This document shows, piece after piece, positions 33,323 to 42,404 of a stretch of 64,000 nucleotides of DNA. Under the pieces are notes generated by a model. It did not search any database and was not told the origin of the DNA. It saw only the letters and a list, made by a program, of their open reading frames with translations. How positions within the stretch are numbered: position 1 is the first letter of the stretch; the number at the start of each line of letters is the position of its first letter. The DNA is from Methylobacterium hispanicum (GTDB taxonomy: Bacteria; Pseudomonadota; Alphaproteobacteria; Rhizobiales; Beijerinckiaceae), in contig NZ_BPQO01000006.1 of assembly GCF_022179285.1 (NCBI RefSeq), positions 1 to 64,000 on the forward strand, in the 5' to 3' direction. Position numbers and translations under genes: made by a program.

Positions 33323-33403
33323 AAATCAGGGCTGCTGAGAGCCAAAAATCGGGAGCATCTCTGCCCGCAAGGGGGCGGGGTGCCGTCGGAGGACCCGTGC
33401 CCC
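33323..33403. other. Candidate cos packaging region
   Basis: The 81-bp space between the terminase small subunit and the next upstream gene holds a GC-rich GGGGGCGGGGTGCC stretch (about 33370) like the G-rich cohesive ends of lambdoid cos sites, which lie immediately upstream of the small subunit gene. No direct evidence of cutting; a headful mechanism is not excluded. Confidence 0.25.
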
Positions 33404-33766
33404 TCAGGCCGCGCGGGCCATCGCCTTCGATCGCCGCTCATCCATCAGGTGGGCGACGTTGACACCGAGGGAGCCTGCCTGCCCGACCTGGATCATGTTC
33501 AGCCCGAGGTCATCAGGCTCGACTGCGACCAGCCTACGGGCGTGACTGCAGGCTGCGGAAAGGCTGTAGTCTGGGACGAGATCGGCGATCACGACGAGCA
33601 TGGCCACCTCTCTGTCGGTGAGCCGAAGATGGTTGCCCGTACCTGCGCCGCTCAGCTCAGGGAGATGACCTCGCGCGATCCAGTTCCGCACGGCCAAGAC
33701 CGAGATGCCGTAAGCGGCGCAGGCGGCAGCCAAGCTGTGCTTGCGGTCTGTCGCGTTGGCGATCAC
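33404..33766 (-). CDS. MerR-like helix-turn-helix protein
   Basis: 120 residues. SLAAACAAYGISVLAVRNWI ARGHLPEL gives a winged helix with the short-wing RGHLPE turn of the MerR group, followed by a helical region (VVIADLVPDYSLSAACSHAR). It is a DNA-binding protein, with no effector cysteine pattern. It lies in the small gene block before terminase and could regulate the late genes. Overlaps the next gene by 4 bp. Confidence 0.55.
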   Translation of the reverse strand: MIANATDRKHSLAAACAAYGISVLAVRNWIARGHLPELSGAGTGNHLRLTDREVAMLVVIADLVPDYSLSAACSHARRLVAVEPDDLGLNMIQVGQAGSLGVNVAHLMDERRSKAMARAA

Positions 33767-34203
33767 AGCCTTGGCATCCCGTCAGATGACGATAGGAGCG
33801 CGACAGCCTCGTCGTAGGTAAGCTTCGCCTCGTTCTCTCTCCAAGCGGAGATGGCCTCCCTGAGCCTCCGGCCCAGCAAGTAGGCCTTCCAGTGCCCGAG
33901 GTCCGCAGCGTGGCTGCCTGGGCGCTTCGCCTCGTACTCGGCATCGTACGGGGTTATGTCTTGATCACGGTCGTCGTTGCTCTTGAGAAAGCTATCAAGC
34001 AACTCAGTAAGCCCGACCCGAAAGTAGGTTTCTTCCCATTCCGCATCACGAAGCCGCATTATCAGCTCGTCTGCTGCGTCGCTTCCGTTTTCTTCGTAGC
34101 TCGTCAGCTCCAGCTTTGAGCTCTGAATGCCTCTCACGAACTCAAGCACCTTAGGCGTGACGATCACGCCCTGGATCTCGTCGTCGATTGCAAGCTGCTG
34201 CAT
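33763..34203 (-). CDS. Hypothetical protein
   Basis: 146 residues: MQQLAIDDEIQGVIVTPKVL, then an acidic helical region (NDDRDQDITPYDAEYEAKRP) and a C-terminal helix (AISAWRENEAKLTYDEAVAL). Soluble, no motif recognised. It has lower GC than the head genes. It is cotranscribed with the MerR-like gene downstream. Confidence 0.5.
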   Translation of the reverse strand: MQQLAIDDEIQGVIVTPKVLEFVRGIQSSKLELTSYEENGSDAADELIMRLRDAEWEETYFRVGLTELLDSFLKSNDDRDQDITPYDAEYEAKRPGSHAADLGHWKAYLLGRRLREAISAWRENEAKLTYDEAVALLSSSDGMPRL

Positions 34204-34346
34204 GGATCGTCCTCATCGACGCCCGGACAGCCACGCCCGGCGCGAACACAGGGGGAGCTTGCGCTCCTCCGGGGTCGATGAAGCTCGGTGAACTCCATCG
34301 CGCTCATCCCCGTGGCTGCGGGGAATTGCTTGGTGAGGCGTTGGCC

Positions 34347-34568
34347 TCAGCAGCTCTCGCCTGCGGTCTGGATGCCGATCAGGGCGCACAGCCGATCGGC
34401 GCCGTGTGCGGGGACCTTGGCGAGCACGTCGAGGGTGGTGGCAGCTACGTCCTCGACTGCGAGGAAGAGCCCACAATCGCTGCCGAGCGCCTGCAGGCCC
34501 TGCTCTTCGTAGGTCTGCCGCGAGATCTCGGTCAGCAGGACTGTGCGCCCGTCGTGCGGTCCGTTCAT
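34347..34568 (-). CDS. Hypothetical small protein
   Basis: 73 residues, MNGPHDGRTVLLTEISRQTY then helix and strand mix ending IGIQTAGESC. It starts 2 bp after the stop of the minor tail protein Z gene, suggesting cotranslation. Unrecognised. A second, overlapping frame nearby on the same strand has no support and is ignored. Confidence 0.45.
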   Translation of the reverse strand: MNGPHDGRTVLLTEISRQTYEEQGLQALGSDCGLFLAVEDVAATTLDVLAKVPAHGADRLCALIGIQTAGESC

Positions 34569-34570
34569 CG

Positions 34571-35176
34571 TCAGAGCCCCGGCATCCCCATCAGGTGTCC
34601 GATCTCGTGGGCGACACGGGCCTCAAGCTCGGCCCCCATGACCTGCATGAACGCTGCCTCGGTGGCGCCCTGCAGCATCTCGTCCGGGATGTAGACGCCG
34701 GAGTTCTGCAGCTCGGCCTTGCCCCGCCACGCGTGGTTCGGGTCGATGTTCTTGAAGACGTGGCCGCCCATCACGGGGCCGACGCGGTTCGGGAAGCGAC
34801 CGCCATGAGTGAAGGTACCGGCGAACATCTGGCGGCGCCCCCGGGGCTTGGCCGAGACCCCGCCCTTCACCTCCTTCGGGTCGAAGAACTTGAGGCTGAT
34901 GTCTCCGCCCTTGGTGCTCAGCGTGTAGGTGAGGCGCCCGCCGTACCCGAACTGCTCGGCCGCTGCCGTCGCCCGGTTCACCTTCACGGCCTTCACGATC
35001 ACCGAACGCTTGAGGCCGGTCTGCTTCGTCAGGTTGCGGATGACCTGGGTCTTCGCCTTCACGCCCGTGTGGTTGAGAGCGCGGGACAGGGCGATCGGCG
35101 CGTTGGCGCCGAGCACCCCGAGCTGATTGGCGAAGCGCTGGATGAGGCCATCGCCGGTGAAAGTCAGGGCTGACAT
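34571..35176 (-). CDS. Minor tail protein Z (GPZ) family protein
   Basis: From ATG 35176, 201 residues: MSALTFTGDGLIQRFANQLG, VKAKTQVIRNLTKQTGLKRS and the C-terminus MQVMGAELEARVAHEIGHLM match the prophage minor tail protein Z (GPZ/gpS-like) family, a tail or head-tail completion protein. An upstream GTG would add 13 unlike residues. Unusually it lies upstream of terminase, far from the tail genes. A truncated copy of its N-terminus occurs at 35629-35724. Confidence 0.7.
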   Translation of the reverse strand: MSALTFTGDGLIQRFANQLGVLGANAPIALSRALNHTGVKAKTQVIRNLTKQTGLKRSVIVKAVKVNRATAAAEQFGYGGRLTYTLSTKGGDISLKFFDPKEVKGGVSAKPRGRRQMFAGTFTHGGRFPNRVGPVMGGHVFKNIDPNHAWRGKAELQNSGVYIPDEMLQGATEAAFMQVMGAELEARVAHEIGHLMGMPGL

Positions 35177-35250
35177 GGGAAACCTCGACCGCTGCCTCTT
35201 TGCCTCTCGGTACACGCGCGGCTATCGGCGCGGGGCAGTCCCGGGCCGCC

Positions 35251-35541
35251 TCACATTCCCGGTGTGCTGGTCGTCAGGCTCTCTGCGTACTGAAGGGCTT
35301 TCAGCACGGCCTTGCCGATGCGATCCGCCTCGTCCTCCCCAGCCGCATTCGCCAGAACGACGGCCACCACACGCGGGACGGATAGTGCCTCGGCGTCGAC
35401 GGTGACCTGAAGCTCATCACCGTAGGGGGCCTCGATCCGACGCAGGGCAACCTCCAGGCCTGCGGCTTGGCCGAAGACTTGGAGCGGAGGATCGCTTGGA
35501 TTGGGCCTTGCTCCAAAGCCGGCGTGAATCACCTCAGCCAT
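35251..35541 (-). CDS. Hypothetical protein
   Basis: 96 residues from ATG 35541: MAEVIHAGFGARPNPSDPPL, then acidic beta/alpha (RRIEAPYGDELQVTVDAEAL and DEADRIGKAVLKALQYAESL). A longer start exists upstream but adds a basic non-conserved leader. Soluble, no motif. It lies between the GPZ-like gene and its truncated copy. Confidence 0.5.
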   Translation of the reverse strand: MAEVIHAGFGARPNPSDPPLQVFGQAAGLEVALRRIEAPYGDELQVTVDAEALSVPRVVAVVLANAAGEDEADRIGKAVLKALQYAESLTTSTPGM

Positions 35542-35628
35542 AGCCCATCCTGTGTGTCCGCATGGGTCGATCCGTCTCTGGCGACCCTCGCTGCTTCCAC
35601 ACACGCAACGCGCGGGGCTCGAACAAGG

Positions 35629-35724
35629 TCATGGAGCTTCGGCATATGCTTCGGCCCCGAGCACCGCGAGTTGGTTGGCGAAGCGGCCGAGGAGGCCGTC
35701 GCCGATGAAGGTCAGGGCGGACAT
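35629..35724 (-). pseudogene. Truncated duplicate of the GPZ-like gene start
   Basis: The frame reads MSALTFIGDGLLGRFANQLA then VLGAEAYAEAP and a stop: 31 residues, of which the first 23 or so match the start of the full gene at 34571-35176 with few changes (for example Thr to Ile and Ile-Gln to Leu-Gly). After residue 23 the two diverge. Too short to function, hence a duplication remnant, perhaps from recombination with another prophage. Confidence 0.65.
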
Positions 35725-35987
35725 GGCGCCCTCCTCGAAGATCTTGTGCAATCGTCCCGTCTCGCGGGACGCTCTCGGGGACCAGCCTCCAAAGTGGAGA
35801 GGCGGTGCTGTCCGCCCCCGAAACGGCCCACGTCAATCCCATCACGAGAGAGCAGGCGGCTACATTCGTAGATTTACCTGAATCACCTTTGCCGTGCAAT
35901 GCTAGTCGCGGTATTTTGTTGCTCTCGGAGGGCGGCGTGCGTTGTAGGCCAGCCCCCCTGACCAGAAACGGTGTAGTGCTTCTGGCT

Positions 35988-36950
35988 TTAGATGAACCAG
36001 CTCGCACTCACCTGCGACGGAACGATGTTGGCGAGCGTGATGGTGCCGCCCGCATAGCCAATCTGCGTCTCGCCCCACATCGATGTCAGGACCTGATACG
36101 GCCTGCCACCCAGATCGATCCGGTCGCCATCGGCCGCGTTGAAATCGCCTATCAGATCCTGACCGGCATCGATGCCGAAGACGAAGAGATCCGCGCCGCG
36201 ATCGCCCCGTAGGATGTCGTTGCCGCGATCTCCGTAGATCACGTCGTCACCCTGGCCGCCGTAGATGAAGTCGCTGCCCTGTCCACCGTAAAGCGTGTCG
36301 TTGCCGGCGTTGCCGAATAGGAAATCGTCTCCGAAATTTCCGTAGACCTCGTCATCGCCCTGGCCGCCATAGGCGAAGTCGATGCCTTGACCACCGTACA
36401 GGCTGTCAGAGCCTTGGTTGCCGAACAGGACGTCATCGCCCTTGTTGCCAAAAAGCTGATCGCTCCCGTCGAATCCGAACAGGGTATCGGCGCCATCGAG
36501 CCCTGTCAGCAACTCGTCCGCGGGCGTTCCCTGAATCAGATCGTCGATGCTCGGGTTGGTCAGGCTATCGGTGACGAGGATGTAAGCCTGCCCCGCCATG
36601 CTCGCGACTTGTGAGGCGGAGTAGTAGGCCTGATTACCGACGTTGTCGTAGACCGTGGCGCCCACGATGTCGTAGCGCCCAGGCGCCGCGAACGAGTAGA
36701 CGCTGAACCCGCCCGTGATCACTCCTTCATTGAGAGGGCTTTGCGTTTCGGCATTCACGCCGATCCACTGAAGATTGAAACCTGCCCACTGGGCTAGGGG
36801 CCGGCCAAGTTGCAGGGACACGCGCTCGACGCCAGACCCTTCGTCACGAACGCTGGCGGTGATGCTGCCAGAGCTGCTCCCAGTCGAGACGTTGATCACC
36901 TTGGAAAAGGAGAGCCCCAAGAGGGTCGGGTTCGCGTTGTCGCCAGCCAT
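35988..36950 (-). CDS. RTX-repeat calcium-binding protein (short form)
   Basis: 320 residues without a signal peptide. The N-terminal 140 residues carry strand-rich sequence (SGSITASVRDEGSGVERVSL). From about residue 145 there are tandem RTX nonapeptides of the GGxGxDxLx type, here mainly YGGQGDDxxYGN variants (LFGNQGSDSLYGGQG, FGNAGNDTLYGGQ), binding Ca2+. The end, LFVFGIDAGQDLIGDFNAAD ... VSASWFI, is a type I secretion-like C-terminus. It is divergent from the 1032-aa RTX gene. Carried inside the prophage between the late and early regions. Confidence 0.8.
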   Translation of the reverse strand: MAGDNANPTLLGLSFSKVINVSTGSSSGSITASVRDEGSGVERVSLQLGRPLAQWAGFNLQWIGVNAETQSPLNEGVITGGFSVYSFAAPGRYDIVGATVYDNVGNQAYYSASQVASMAGQAYILVTDSLTNPSIDDLIQGTPADELLTGLDGADTLFGFDGSDQLFGNKGDDVLFGNQGSDSLYGGQGIDFAYGGQGDDEVYGNFGDDFLFGNAGNDTLYGGQGSDFIYGGQGDDVIYGDRGNDILRGDRGADLFVFGIDAGQDLIGDFNAADGDRIDLGGRPYQVLTSMWGETQIGYAGGTITLANIVPSQVSASWFI

Positions 36951-37555
36951 GGTACGTCTACCTAAACTTCTGCGTGCCTCGCTTAGCGCTTAGGTTGAAA
37001 TCCGGCCAGGGATAATGCCACGGCGAGCAGAGATGGCCGCCTCTCGAACGGGCCGTGCGACATTCCCGCCACGCTCGCCTATGTGATCGCCCATTTTGGG
37101 AGCGGCGCCTATTCGCGGGCAGGCGGCACCGAACTCGGACTGCCAATCGTCGAGGGGAGTCGGACGGATGCGGTGTGGCTAGGTCGTGAGGCGACCGAGC
37201 AAGCCCTTAGCCCCGACGCCCTTAGCCGCAACCATTGAGCCCAGCGTTGTCCGGCCCCCCGACTGCGGGAGGTCGTGCTGCGGAGGCGCTGGTCGTCACG
37301 CTGCATGATCTGGCGGGCTGACCCATCAGAAATTACAGAGACCCGACGTTGCTGCCAAGCCATCCCTGGCTGGGGAAACTCCGAGATGCGAACCAAATGC
37401 CGACTTTTAATAACCGTCACGCTCAAATAGCCCTACACTGCACAGCGCTGCATGTTGCTTGGCAGCAACACATCTTAATCACCTTATCGAAAAATTAATT
37501 AATTGTTTACAGATTGAACCTCTCCTCCCCCCAAACGGGGAAGCAGAGCTAAATC
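36951..37555. other. Divergent promoter region between the two RTX genes, with a possible gene relic
   Basis: 605 bp separate the two divergent starts. The right 100 bp (about 37430-37540) is AT-rich (runs such as AAAAATTAATTAATTG), fit for a promoter of the rightward gene. The left part reads, in one plus-strand frame ending near 37238, PATLAYVIAHFGSGAYSRAG and GTELGLPIVEG; the G-T-x-L-G-L-P-I-V run resembles the ATP-lid of histidine kinases, so a decayed gene relic is possible. No full ORF is convincing. Confidence 0.35.
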
Positions 37556-40500
37556 ATGGTTGCCGTAAATGTCGCCGTAAGCACAAGCAGCCCTGCCGGA
37601 GATGCCGCCATCGCGGTGCAGAATGGCGGTAGCGTTGCTACGAATGATACAACAGGTCAGATTTCTGGAACCTACTTCTCAAGCTATCGGAGCAATACAA
37701 CTTACTACAGCGTGGACATAACAGCCTCTGGGGGAGGAACCTTTAGTATAGGCGATATTAGCGGAATTAATTCCGGCACTCAGAACGATTCTCTGCTCTT
37801 CCAGGGCCTTGACTCTGCTGGATCTGTCATCTCAGGATACAACATAACGGTATCATTCAATCCGACCGACGTGAATATCAGCTATAGCTCTCTCACAACG
37901 TCGCTAAATTTCAATAATATAACAACACTTCGCGTCCTTGCCATAAATAATTATGGCGGCCCTTTCTATTTTGACTCAGCTGACTTTACCTCGATATCTT
38001 CCGGTTCCGGGCCGAGCAGCCCGAGCGTGAGCTCAATATCCCGCGTTGGCGCCGCCGCTGTCGCCGCCGCAGCCACGGACGTCGATTATACCGTCACTTT
38101 CAGCGAAGCTGTAACCGGTGTCGATATCAGTGACTTCAATCTCACTGGCTCAACAGGTACGGCGAGCGGCACAGTCGCTTCCGTAACCGGAAGCGGGACA
38201 ACCTACACCGTCACAGTCAATGCCTTGGCTGGCGATGGAACTCTGCGCCTCGATCTCAACGGCAGCGGCACTGGCATTCAGAACGCTGCGAACACCGCCA
38301 TTGCTGGTGGATACACCGCTGGCCAGACCTATACCCTGGACCATACCGTCCCAGCTGCGCCTGGCGCGGCACCGACTCTGACCGCCCTTTCTGACAGCGG
38401 CCCGGCGGGTGACGGTATCACCAACGTTACGACACCGACCCTCACCGGTACGGCCGAAGCCGGTGCCACTGTCACCCTCTATGACACGGACGGCACCACC
38501 GTGCTGGGTACCGCAACGGCTAACGGCCAGGGGGCCTACAGCATCACATCGAGCAGTTTGGCACAGGGCAGTCACAGTCTCACCGTCAAGGCTACCGATG
38601 CTGCCGGTAACACAAGCGCCGCGTCACTAGCCTTCACGCTGAGCATTGATACGGCCGCACCGGCCACGCCTGGCGCGGCACCGGGCCTCGCGCTCGCTTC
38701 CGACAGCGGTACGGCGGGCGACGGCATCACCAATACTACTACGCCCATTCTTAGCGGTACGGCCGAAGCGGGCGTAACCGTCAAGCTCTACGACACGGAC
38801 GGCACCACCGTGCTGGGTACCGCAACGGCTAACGGTCAGGGGGCCTACAGCATTACATCGAGCACCCTGGCTCAAGGCAACCACACCCTCACCGTCACGG
38901 CCACCGATGCCGCCGGCAACATCAGCGCCGCATCCCCGGCTCTCATGCTGACCATCGACACCGCCGCACCGAGCACCCCCAGTGCGGCACCGGCTCTTGC
39001 GCTCGCCTCCGATAGCGGCGCAACGGGCGATGGCATCACCGTTGTCACCACACCCACCCTCACGGGTACGACCGAGGCCGGCGCAGTCGTCAGGCTTTAC
39101 GACACAGACGGCACCACCGTGCTCGGTACCGCTACGGCCAACGGCCAGGGGGCCTACAGCATCACGTCGAGTACGCTGGCCCTGGGCAACCACAGCCTCA
39201 CCGTTAAGTCCACTGACGCCGCCGGCAACGTCAGTGCTGCATCGCCCACCTTCGTCCTTACCATCCAGGCCCCGCCTGCCCCACCGAGCGACCCCGGACC
39301 GACGCTGGTAGACGGCGTGGCGGTCACCATGACCACGCAGACCCTGCCGGACGGCAGCAGCGTGCCAGTCACCACGGTCCCGGTGGTGACGGGGGAGCGC
39401 ACGAACAGCGACACTGCCTCGTCCGCCGCCGACATCCCGCTCGTCACCGGCGCGGGGGGCACCACGCAACTCATGGCGCAAATCCCGACCGGCTACGGTC
39501 TGCAAGCCATCAGTCCTGCGACCTCCGGGCTCGACGGCCTGATCGCGGCGATCAAGAGCCGCACCACGGCTGGGTCGACCGACCAGGGCGCCCTGACCGG
39601 CAGCGGCTCAGGCTTCCTCGGTGCACTGGCAGCCAGCACCAACCTGACGGTGCGCACGATCGTGCCGAGCGTAGCCCCCGGTGCCACTACGGCACCGGCC
39701 CAGCCTCTGGTGATCCAGGGTCAGCCACTGGCGCAAGACAGCGGCCAGCAGCAGGCGATCGTGCTCGATGCCAGCCAGCTCCCAGGCGGCAGCGTGGTCG
39801 AGCTGCGCGACATCGACTTTGCAGCCGTCGTCGGTGCCATCACGGTGCGGGCGCCGGCCGGTACGGCGACGACAAGCAGCACCGGTGGCCTCAGCGCGGT
39901 GGGTGCGCTCACCGTCGCGCCGGACCCGCTGCGCATCTACGGCGACAGCGCGGCCCAGACCTTCATCGGCGGCGCGGGCAACGACCTGCTCGCCGGCGGA
40001 GCTGGCACTGACACGCTGCTGGGCGGTCAGGGCGGCGATCTGATCTACGGCAACCTCGATGCCGACCTGATCTACGGCAACCAGGGTGCCGACACCCTGT
40101 TCGGTGGTCAGGGCGACGACCGGGCCTTTGGTGGCCAGGGCGACGACCGGATGTTCGGCGACCAGGGCAACGATGTTCTGCTGGGCGACCAGGGGGCCGA
40201 CATCATCCACGGCAACCAAGGCGAGGATCTGCTCTACGGCAACGAGGGAACGGACACGCTGTTCGGCGGGCAGGGCCGGGACACCGTGTACGGCGGCCTG
40301 GATGCGGACGTGGTCTACGGCAACCTCGGGTCCGACGTGCTGTTCGGCGATCTGGGAGCCGATACCCTGTACGGTGGTCAGGGCGACGACGTGCTCGTCG
40401 GCGGGCTCGGGGACGACGTGCTGTCGGGTGATCTGGGCGCGGACCGCTTCGTGTTCGGGGCTGGCAGCGGTCGGGACCTGATTCTCGACTTCAACCAGAC

Positions 40501-40654
40501 GGAGGGCGACCGGCTCGCATTAGGTGGTCAGACCTACACGCTGAGCAGCGCCGGGAACGGCAATGCCGTGCTGACGCTCTCGGGCGGTGGCACGATCGAC
40601 CTCGCCGGCATCCGCGCCGATCAGGTCAACGCGAGCTTCTTTGTCACGGCCTGA
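37556..40654 (+). CDS. Large RTX protein with Ig-like repeats
   Basis: 1032 residues, no signal peptide. Residues 1-160 are Ser/Thr/Asn-rich with AT-rich codons; about 160-265 is a beta domain ([20 protein letters not shown]); three 103-residue Ig-like repeats follow ([40 protein letters not shown]); a 180-residue linker leads to about fifteen RTX nonapeptides ([20 protein letters not shown]). The C-terminus ([26 protein letters not shown]) matches that of the neighbouring RTX protein, as expected for type I secretion. Likely a secreted adhesin or matrix protein. No T1SS gene is nearby. Confidence 0.8.
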   Translation: MVAVNVAVSTSSPAGDAAIAVQNGGSVATNDTTGQISGTYFSSYRSNTTYYSVDITASGGGTFSIGDISGINSGTQNDSLLFQGLDSAGSVISGYNITVSFNPTDVNISYSSLTTSLNFNNITTLRVLAINNYGGPFYFDSADFTSISSGSGPSSPSVSSISRVGAAAVAAAATDVDYTVTFSEAVTGVDISDFNLTGSTGTASGTVASVTGSGTTYTVTVNALAGDGTLRLDLNGSGTGIQNAANTAIAGGYTAGQTYTLDHTVPAAPGAAPTLTALSDSGPAGDGITNVTTPTLTGTAEAGATVTLYDTDGTTVLGTATANGQGAYSITSSSLAQGSHSLTVKATDAAGNTSAASLAFTLSIDTAAPATPGAAPGLALASDSGTAGDGITNTTTPILSGTAEAGVTVKLYDTDGTTVLGTATANGQGAYSITSSTLAQGNHTLTVTATDAAGNISAASPALMLTIDTAAPSTPSAAPALALASDSGATGDGITVVTTPTLTGTTEAGAVVRLYDTDGTTVLGTATANGQGAYSITSSTLALGNHSLTVKSTDAAGNVSAASPTFVLTIQAPPAPPSDPGPTLVDGVAVTMTTQTLPDGSSVPVTTVPVVTGERTNSDTASSAADIPLVTGAGGTTQLMAQIPTGYGLQAISPATSGLDGLIAAIKSRTTAGSTDQGALTGSGSGFLGALAASTNLTVRTIVPSVAPGATTAPAQPLVIQGQPLAQDSGQQQAIVLDASQLPGGSVVELRDIDFAAVVGAITVRAPAGTATTSSTGGLSAVGALTVAPDPLRIYGDSAAQTFIGGAGNDLLAGGAGTDTLLGGQGGDLIYGNLDADLIYGNQGADTLFGGQGDDRAFGGQGDDRMFGDQGNDVLLGDQGADIIHGNQGEDLLYGNEGTDTLFGGQGRDTVYGGLDADVVYGNLGSDVLFGDLGADTLYGGQGDDVLVGGLGDDVLSGDLGADRFVFGAGSGRDLILDFNQTEGDRLALGGQTYTLSSAGNGNAVLTLSGGGTIDLAGIRADQVNASFFVTA
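38363..39287 (+). repeat. Three near-identical 309-bp tandem repeats coding Ig-like domains
   Basis: The block beginning GACACGGACGGCACCACCGT recurs at 38483, 38792 and 39101 (one silent change in the third), i.e. a 309-bp (103-codon) period. Identity at the DNA level is high over at least 80 bp around this block, so copy number can change by recombination. Limits of the array are approximate. Confidence 0.75.
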
Positions 40655-40681
40655 GTTTCAGAGGCTAGCATCGGACGAAGC

Positions 40682-40710
40682 AGAAGGCCCGCCATCTGTG
40701 TGGGCCTTCT
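40682..40710. terminator. Bidirectional hairpin between convergent genes
   Basis: AGAAGGCCC (40682-40690) and GGGCCTTCT (40702-40710) form a 9-bp GC-rich stem with an 11-nt loop, 28 bp after the RTX stop and 14 bp before the NusG-like stop. A long T run is missing, so termination would be imperfect or partly Rho-assisted. Confidence 0.55.
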
Positions 40711-40723
40711 CGCACTGGAGCAT

Positions 40724-41422
40724 TCATACAGCTTGCACATCCGCCATGCCGAGCTCCACGGCCGAGGGGCGGCCGAAGATGCTAACCGCCACTCGTAGCC
40801 GATCCCCAGGCAGGATTGCCTCGACGGTCGCTGGGAAGCTCGCGAATGGCCCCGTCATCACCACGACGCTGGATCCGACCCTGACGCCGACGGGCTGAAC
40901 GATCTCGCCGGCTGCGAGGGCATCGATGAAGCGCTGTAGATCCCCGGGATCCAGGCGTGCCGGGCGCCGCACGATCTGCTGGACGTTGCCTGCCAGCCCG
41001 GCTTCGGCTTCCGGATGCGACACGATCTCGGCGATGCCGGGCTGGGACCGGACCTCAGCCAGATGCGCCTCGTCCCGCACGCCGATGAACACCGTGCGGA
41101 TGATGAGCGGCGTGTGCCGGATGACGCGGCGGCCGCGGCGTACGACGACCTCGGAGGCGCGGGGCAAGAAGGTCGCCACCTCGATCTCCCGTAGGGCCCG
41201 ACGGGCGCGATCGCCCATCCTTGGGGCGGTGCGGGCCATGTGCCAGAGGAGGGAGGTGTCGATCACCTCGGAGGCGCGGCCGCGGATGGGCTCGGCTGCC
41301 GAGGTCTTCTGGCCGGGCGTGGGCGATCCAGCCAGCGGGATCCCGGCCGCCTTAGCAGCCAGCCTCTCGGCCCGACGCTGACGGCGCACCTTCAGGCGCT
41401 GACGCTTGTTCAGGCGAGTCAT
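40724..41422 (-). CDS. NusG/RfaH-like antitermination protein
   Basis: 232 residues from ATG 41422. A basic leader (MTRLNKRQRLKVRRQRRAER) of about 55 residues is followed by an NGN-type domain (ALREIEVATFLPRASEVVVR, TPLIIRTVFIGVRDEAHLAE, PGIAEIVSHPE) and a C-terminal KOW motif (VGSSVVVMTGPFASFPATVE). Host NusG and RfaH bind RNA polymerase through the same NGN pocket. As the last gene of the leftward early operon it could modify polymerase for read-through of the late genes to the left. Fold well supported; role inferred. Confidence 0.75.
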   Translation of the reverse strand: MTRLNKRQRLKVRRQRRAERLAAKAAGIPLAGSPTPGQKTSAAEPIRGRASEVIDTSLLWHMARTAPRMGDRARRALREIEVATFLPRASEVVVRRGRRVIRHTPLIIRTVFIGVRDEAHLAEVRSQPGIAEIVSHPEAEAGLAGNVQQIVRRPARLDPGDLQRFIDALAAGEIVQPVGVRVGSSVVVMTGPFASFPATVEAILPGDRLRVAVSIFGRPSAVELGMADVQAV

Positions 41423-41447
41423 GCTCGAATCCTCTGGTGCTGATCCA

Positions 41448-42404
41448 TCAGGCCGTGACCGCGAGGGCCAAGGCGTCGTTGTCGGCCCGCTGCCGGAGCC
41501 AGACGTCGTTCCAGTCGGTGCCAGCCTCGCGGGGCAATTCGACCCGAACACTGCGGTCATGGACGGCGAGGCGGTGGGCGAGCGCGTAGGCGGAAGCCTG
41601 TCCACCGAACTTCCGGTCCGTGTCGCCGAACACGACGATCTTGCGAGCCTGCTCGGGCGGCTGCCACTTCGCGAGCATTGTGGAGTTGGCCGCGGCCCAG
41701 ACCGGCAGCCCGAACAGGGCGGCGGCCGCGAGCGCGGTCTCGATCCCTTCCGCGATGCCCATGATCTCGGCTGGCGGAAACAGCCTGATAGCGGCGCCGT
41801 CCGGGACCGTGCCCGGCATCAAACGGCGCGGGACTTCGACGGCGGCCTTCCGCCCGTCCCGGGTGAGATAGGTCCGGTGGAGCGTGGCGGCTGCGCCGTC
41901 CGGGCCTGCCACCAGGGCGATCATCGCCGGATGATGACTCGGCTGGTCGTCTTGGTAGATCAGGCTGTCGACGCAGCGGAGACAGGTCGGCACGGTGACA
42001 AGGCCGACCCGGGCGCGGAGGTAGAGCGCCACAGGATCTTTCGGCTGAACCACGCCAGCGCGACGCCAGAGCCGGTTCAGGGCTTCGCGCTTGTCGTCGG
42101 GGGAGCGCTCAGGCCGCGCACGCGCAATTGGCGCGTCGGCGATCAGCGGATCCAGCCGCTCGGCCAGCTCCTTGAACTCGATGCCGAGCACCCGCATTGC
42201 GAGTGCCGGTCCGTCCCCGGCACCGCAGTTGTTGCAGATCCAGGTACCACGCCCCTCCTTGTCGTCGAAGCGGAAGCGGGTCTTGCCCGCGCACATCGGG
42301 CAGGGACCGTTTTTGCTGCCGGTGAGGAAGCGGGCATCCACCCCGATCTGGGATAGCAGACTTGCCCAGCGGCCGCGGGCACGATCACGCAGAGGCGCGT
42401 GCAT
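41448..42404 (-). CDS. Phage primase with zinc ribbon and Toprim domain
   Basis: 318 residues. An N-terminal zinc ribbon (CPMCAGKTRFRF and WICNNCGAGDG, four Cys) is followed by a linker and a Toprim domain with IMGIAEGIETALAAAALFG (Glu) and KIVVFGDTDRKFGGQ (the D-x-D site), then AGTDWNDVWL. This is the P4 alpha/DnaG-type primase layout without a helicase domain. It overlaps the helicase gene by 20 bp, a classical primase-helicase pair. Makes RNA primers for phage DNA synthesis. Confidence 0.8.
   Translation of the reverse strand: MHAPLRDRARGRWASLLSQIGVDARFLTGSKNGPCPMCAGKTRFRFDDKEGRGTWICNNCGAGDGPALAMRVLGIEFKELAERLDPLIADAPIARARPERSPDDKREALNRLWRRAGVVQPKDPVALYLRARVGLVTVPTCLRCVDSLIYQDDQPSHHPAMIALVAGPDGAAATLHRTYLTRDGRKAAVEVPRRLMPGTVPDGAAIRLFPPAEIMGIAEGIETALAAAALFGLPVWAAANSTMLAKWQPPEQARKIVVFGDTDRKFGGQASAYALAHRLAVHDRSVRVELPREAGTDWNDVWLRQRADNDALALAVTA

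Noticed and set aside
35960..35987. CCAGAA/TTCTGG hairpin after the short RTX gene as a terminator
   Set aside because: Only 6 bp of stem, a long loop and no T run on the needed strand; too weak to call.
37000..37430. Short ORFs on both strands between the RTX genes
   Set aside because: Inconsistent frames and no ribosome sites; a decayed relic at most, described as an intergenic region.
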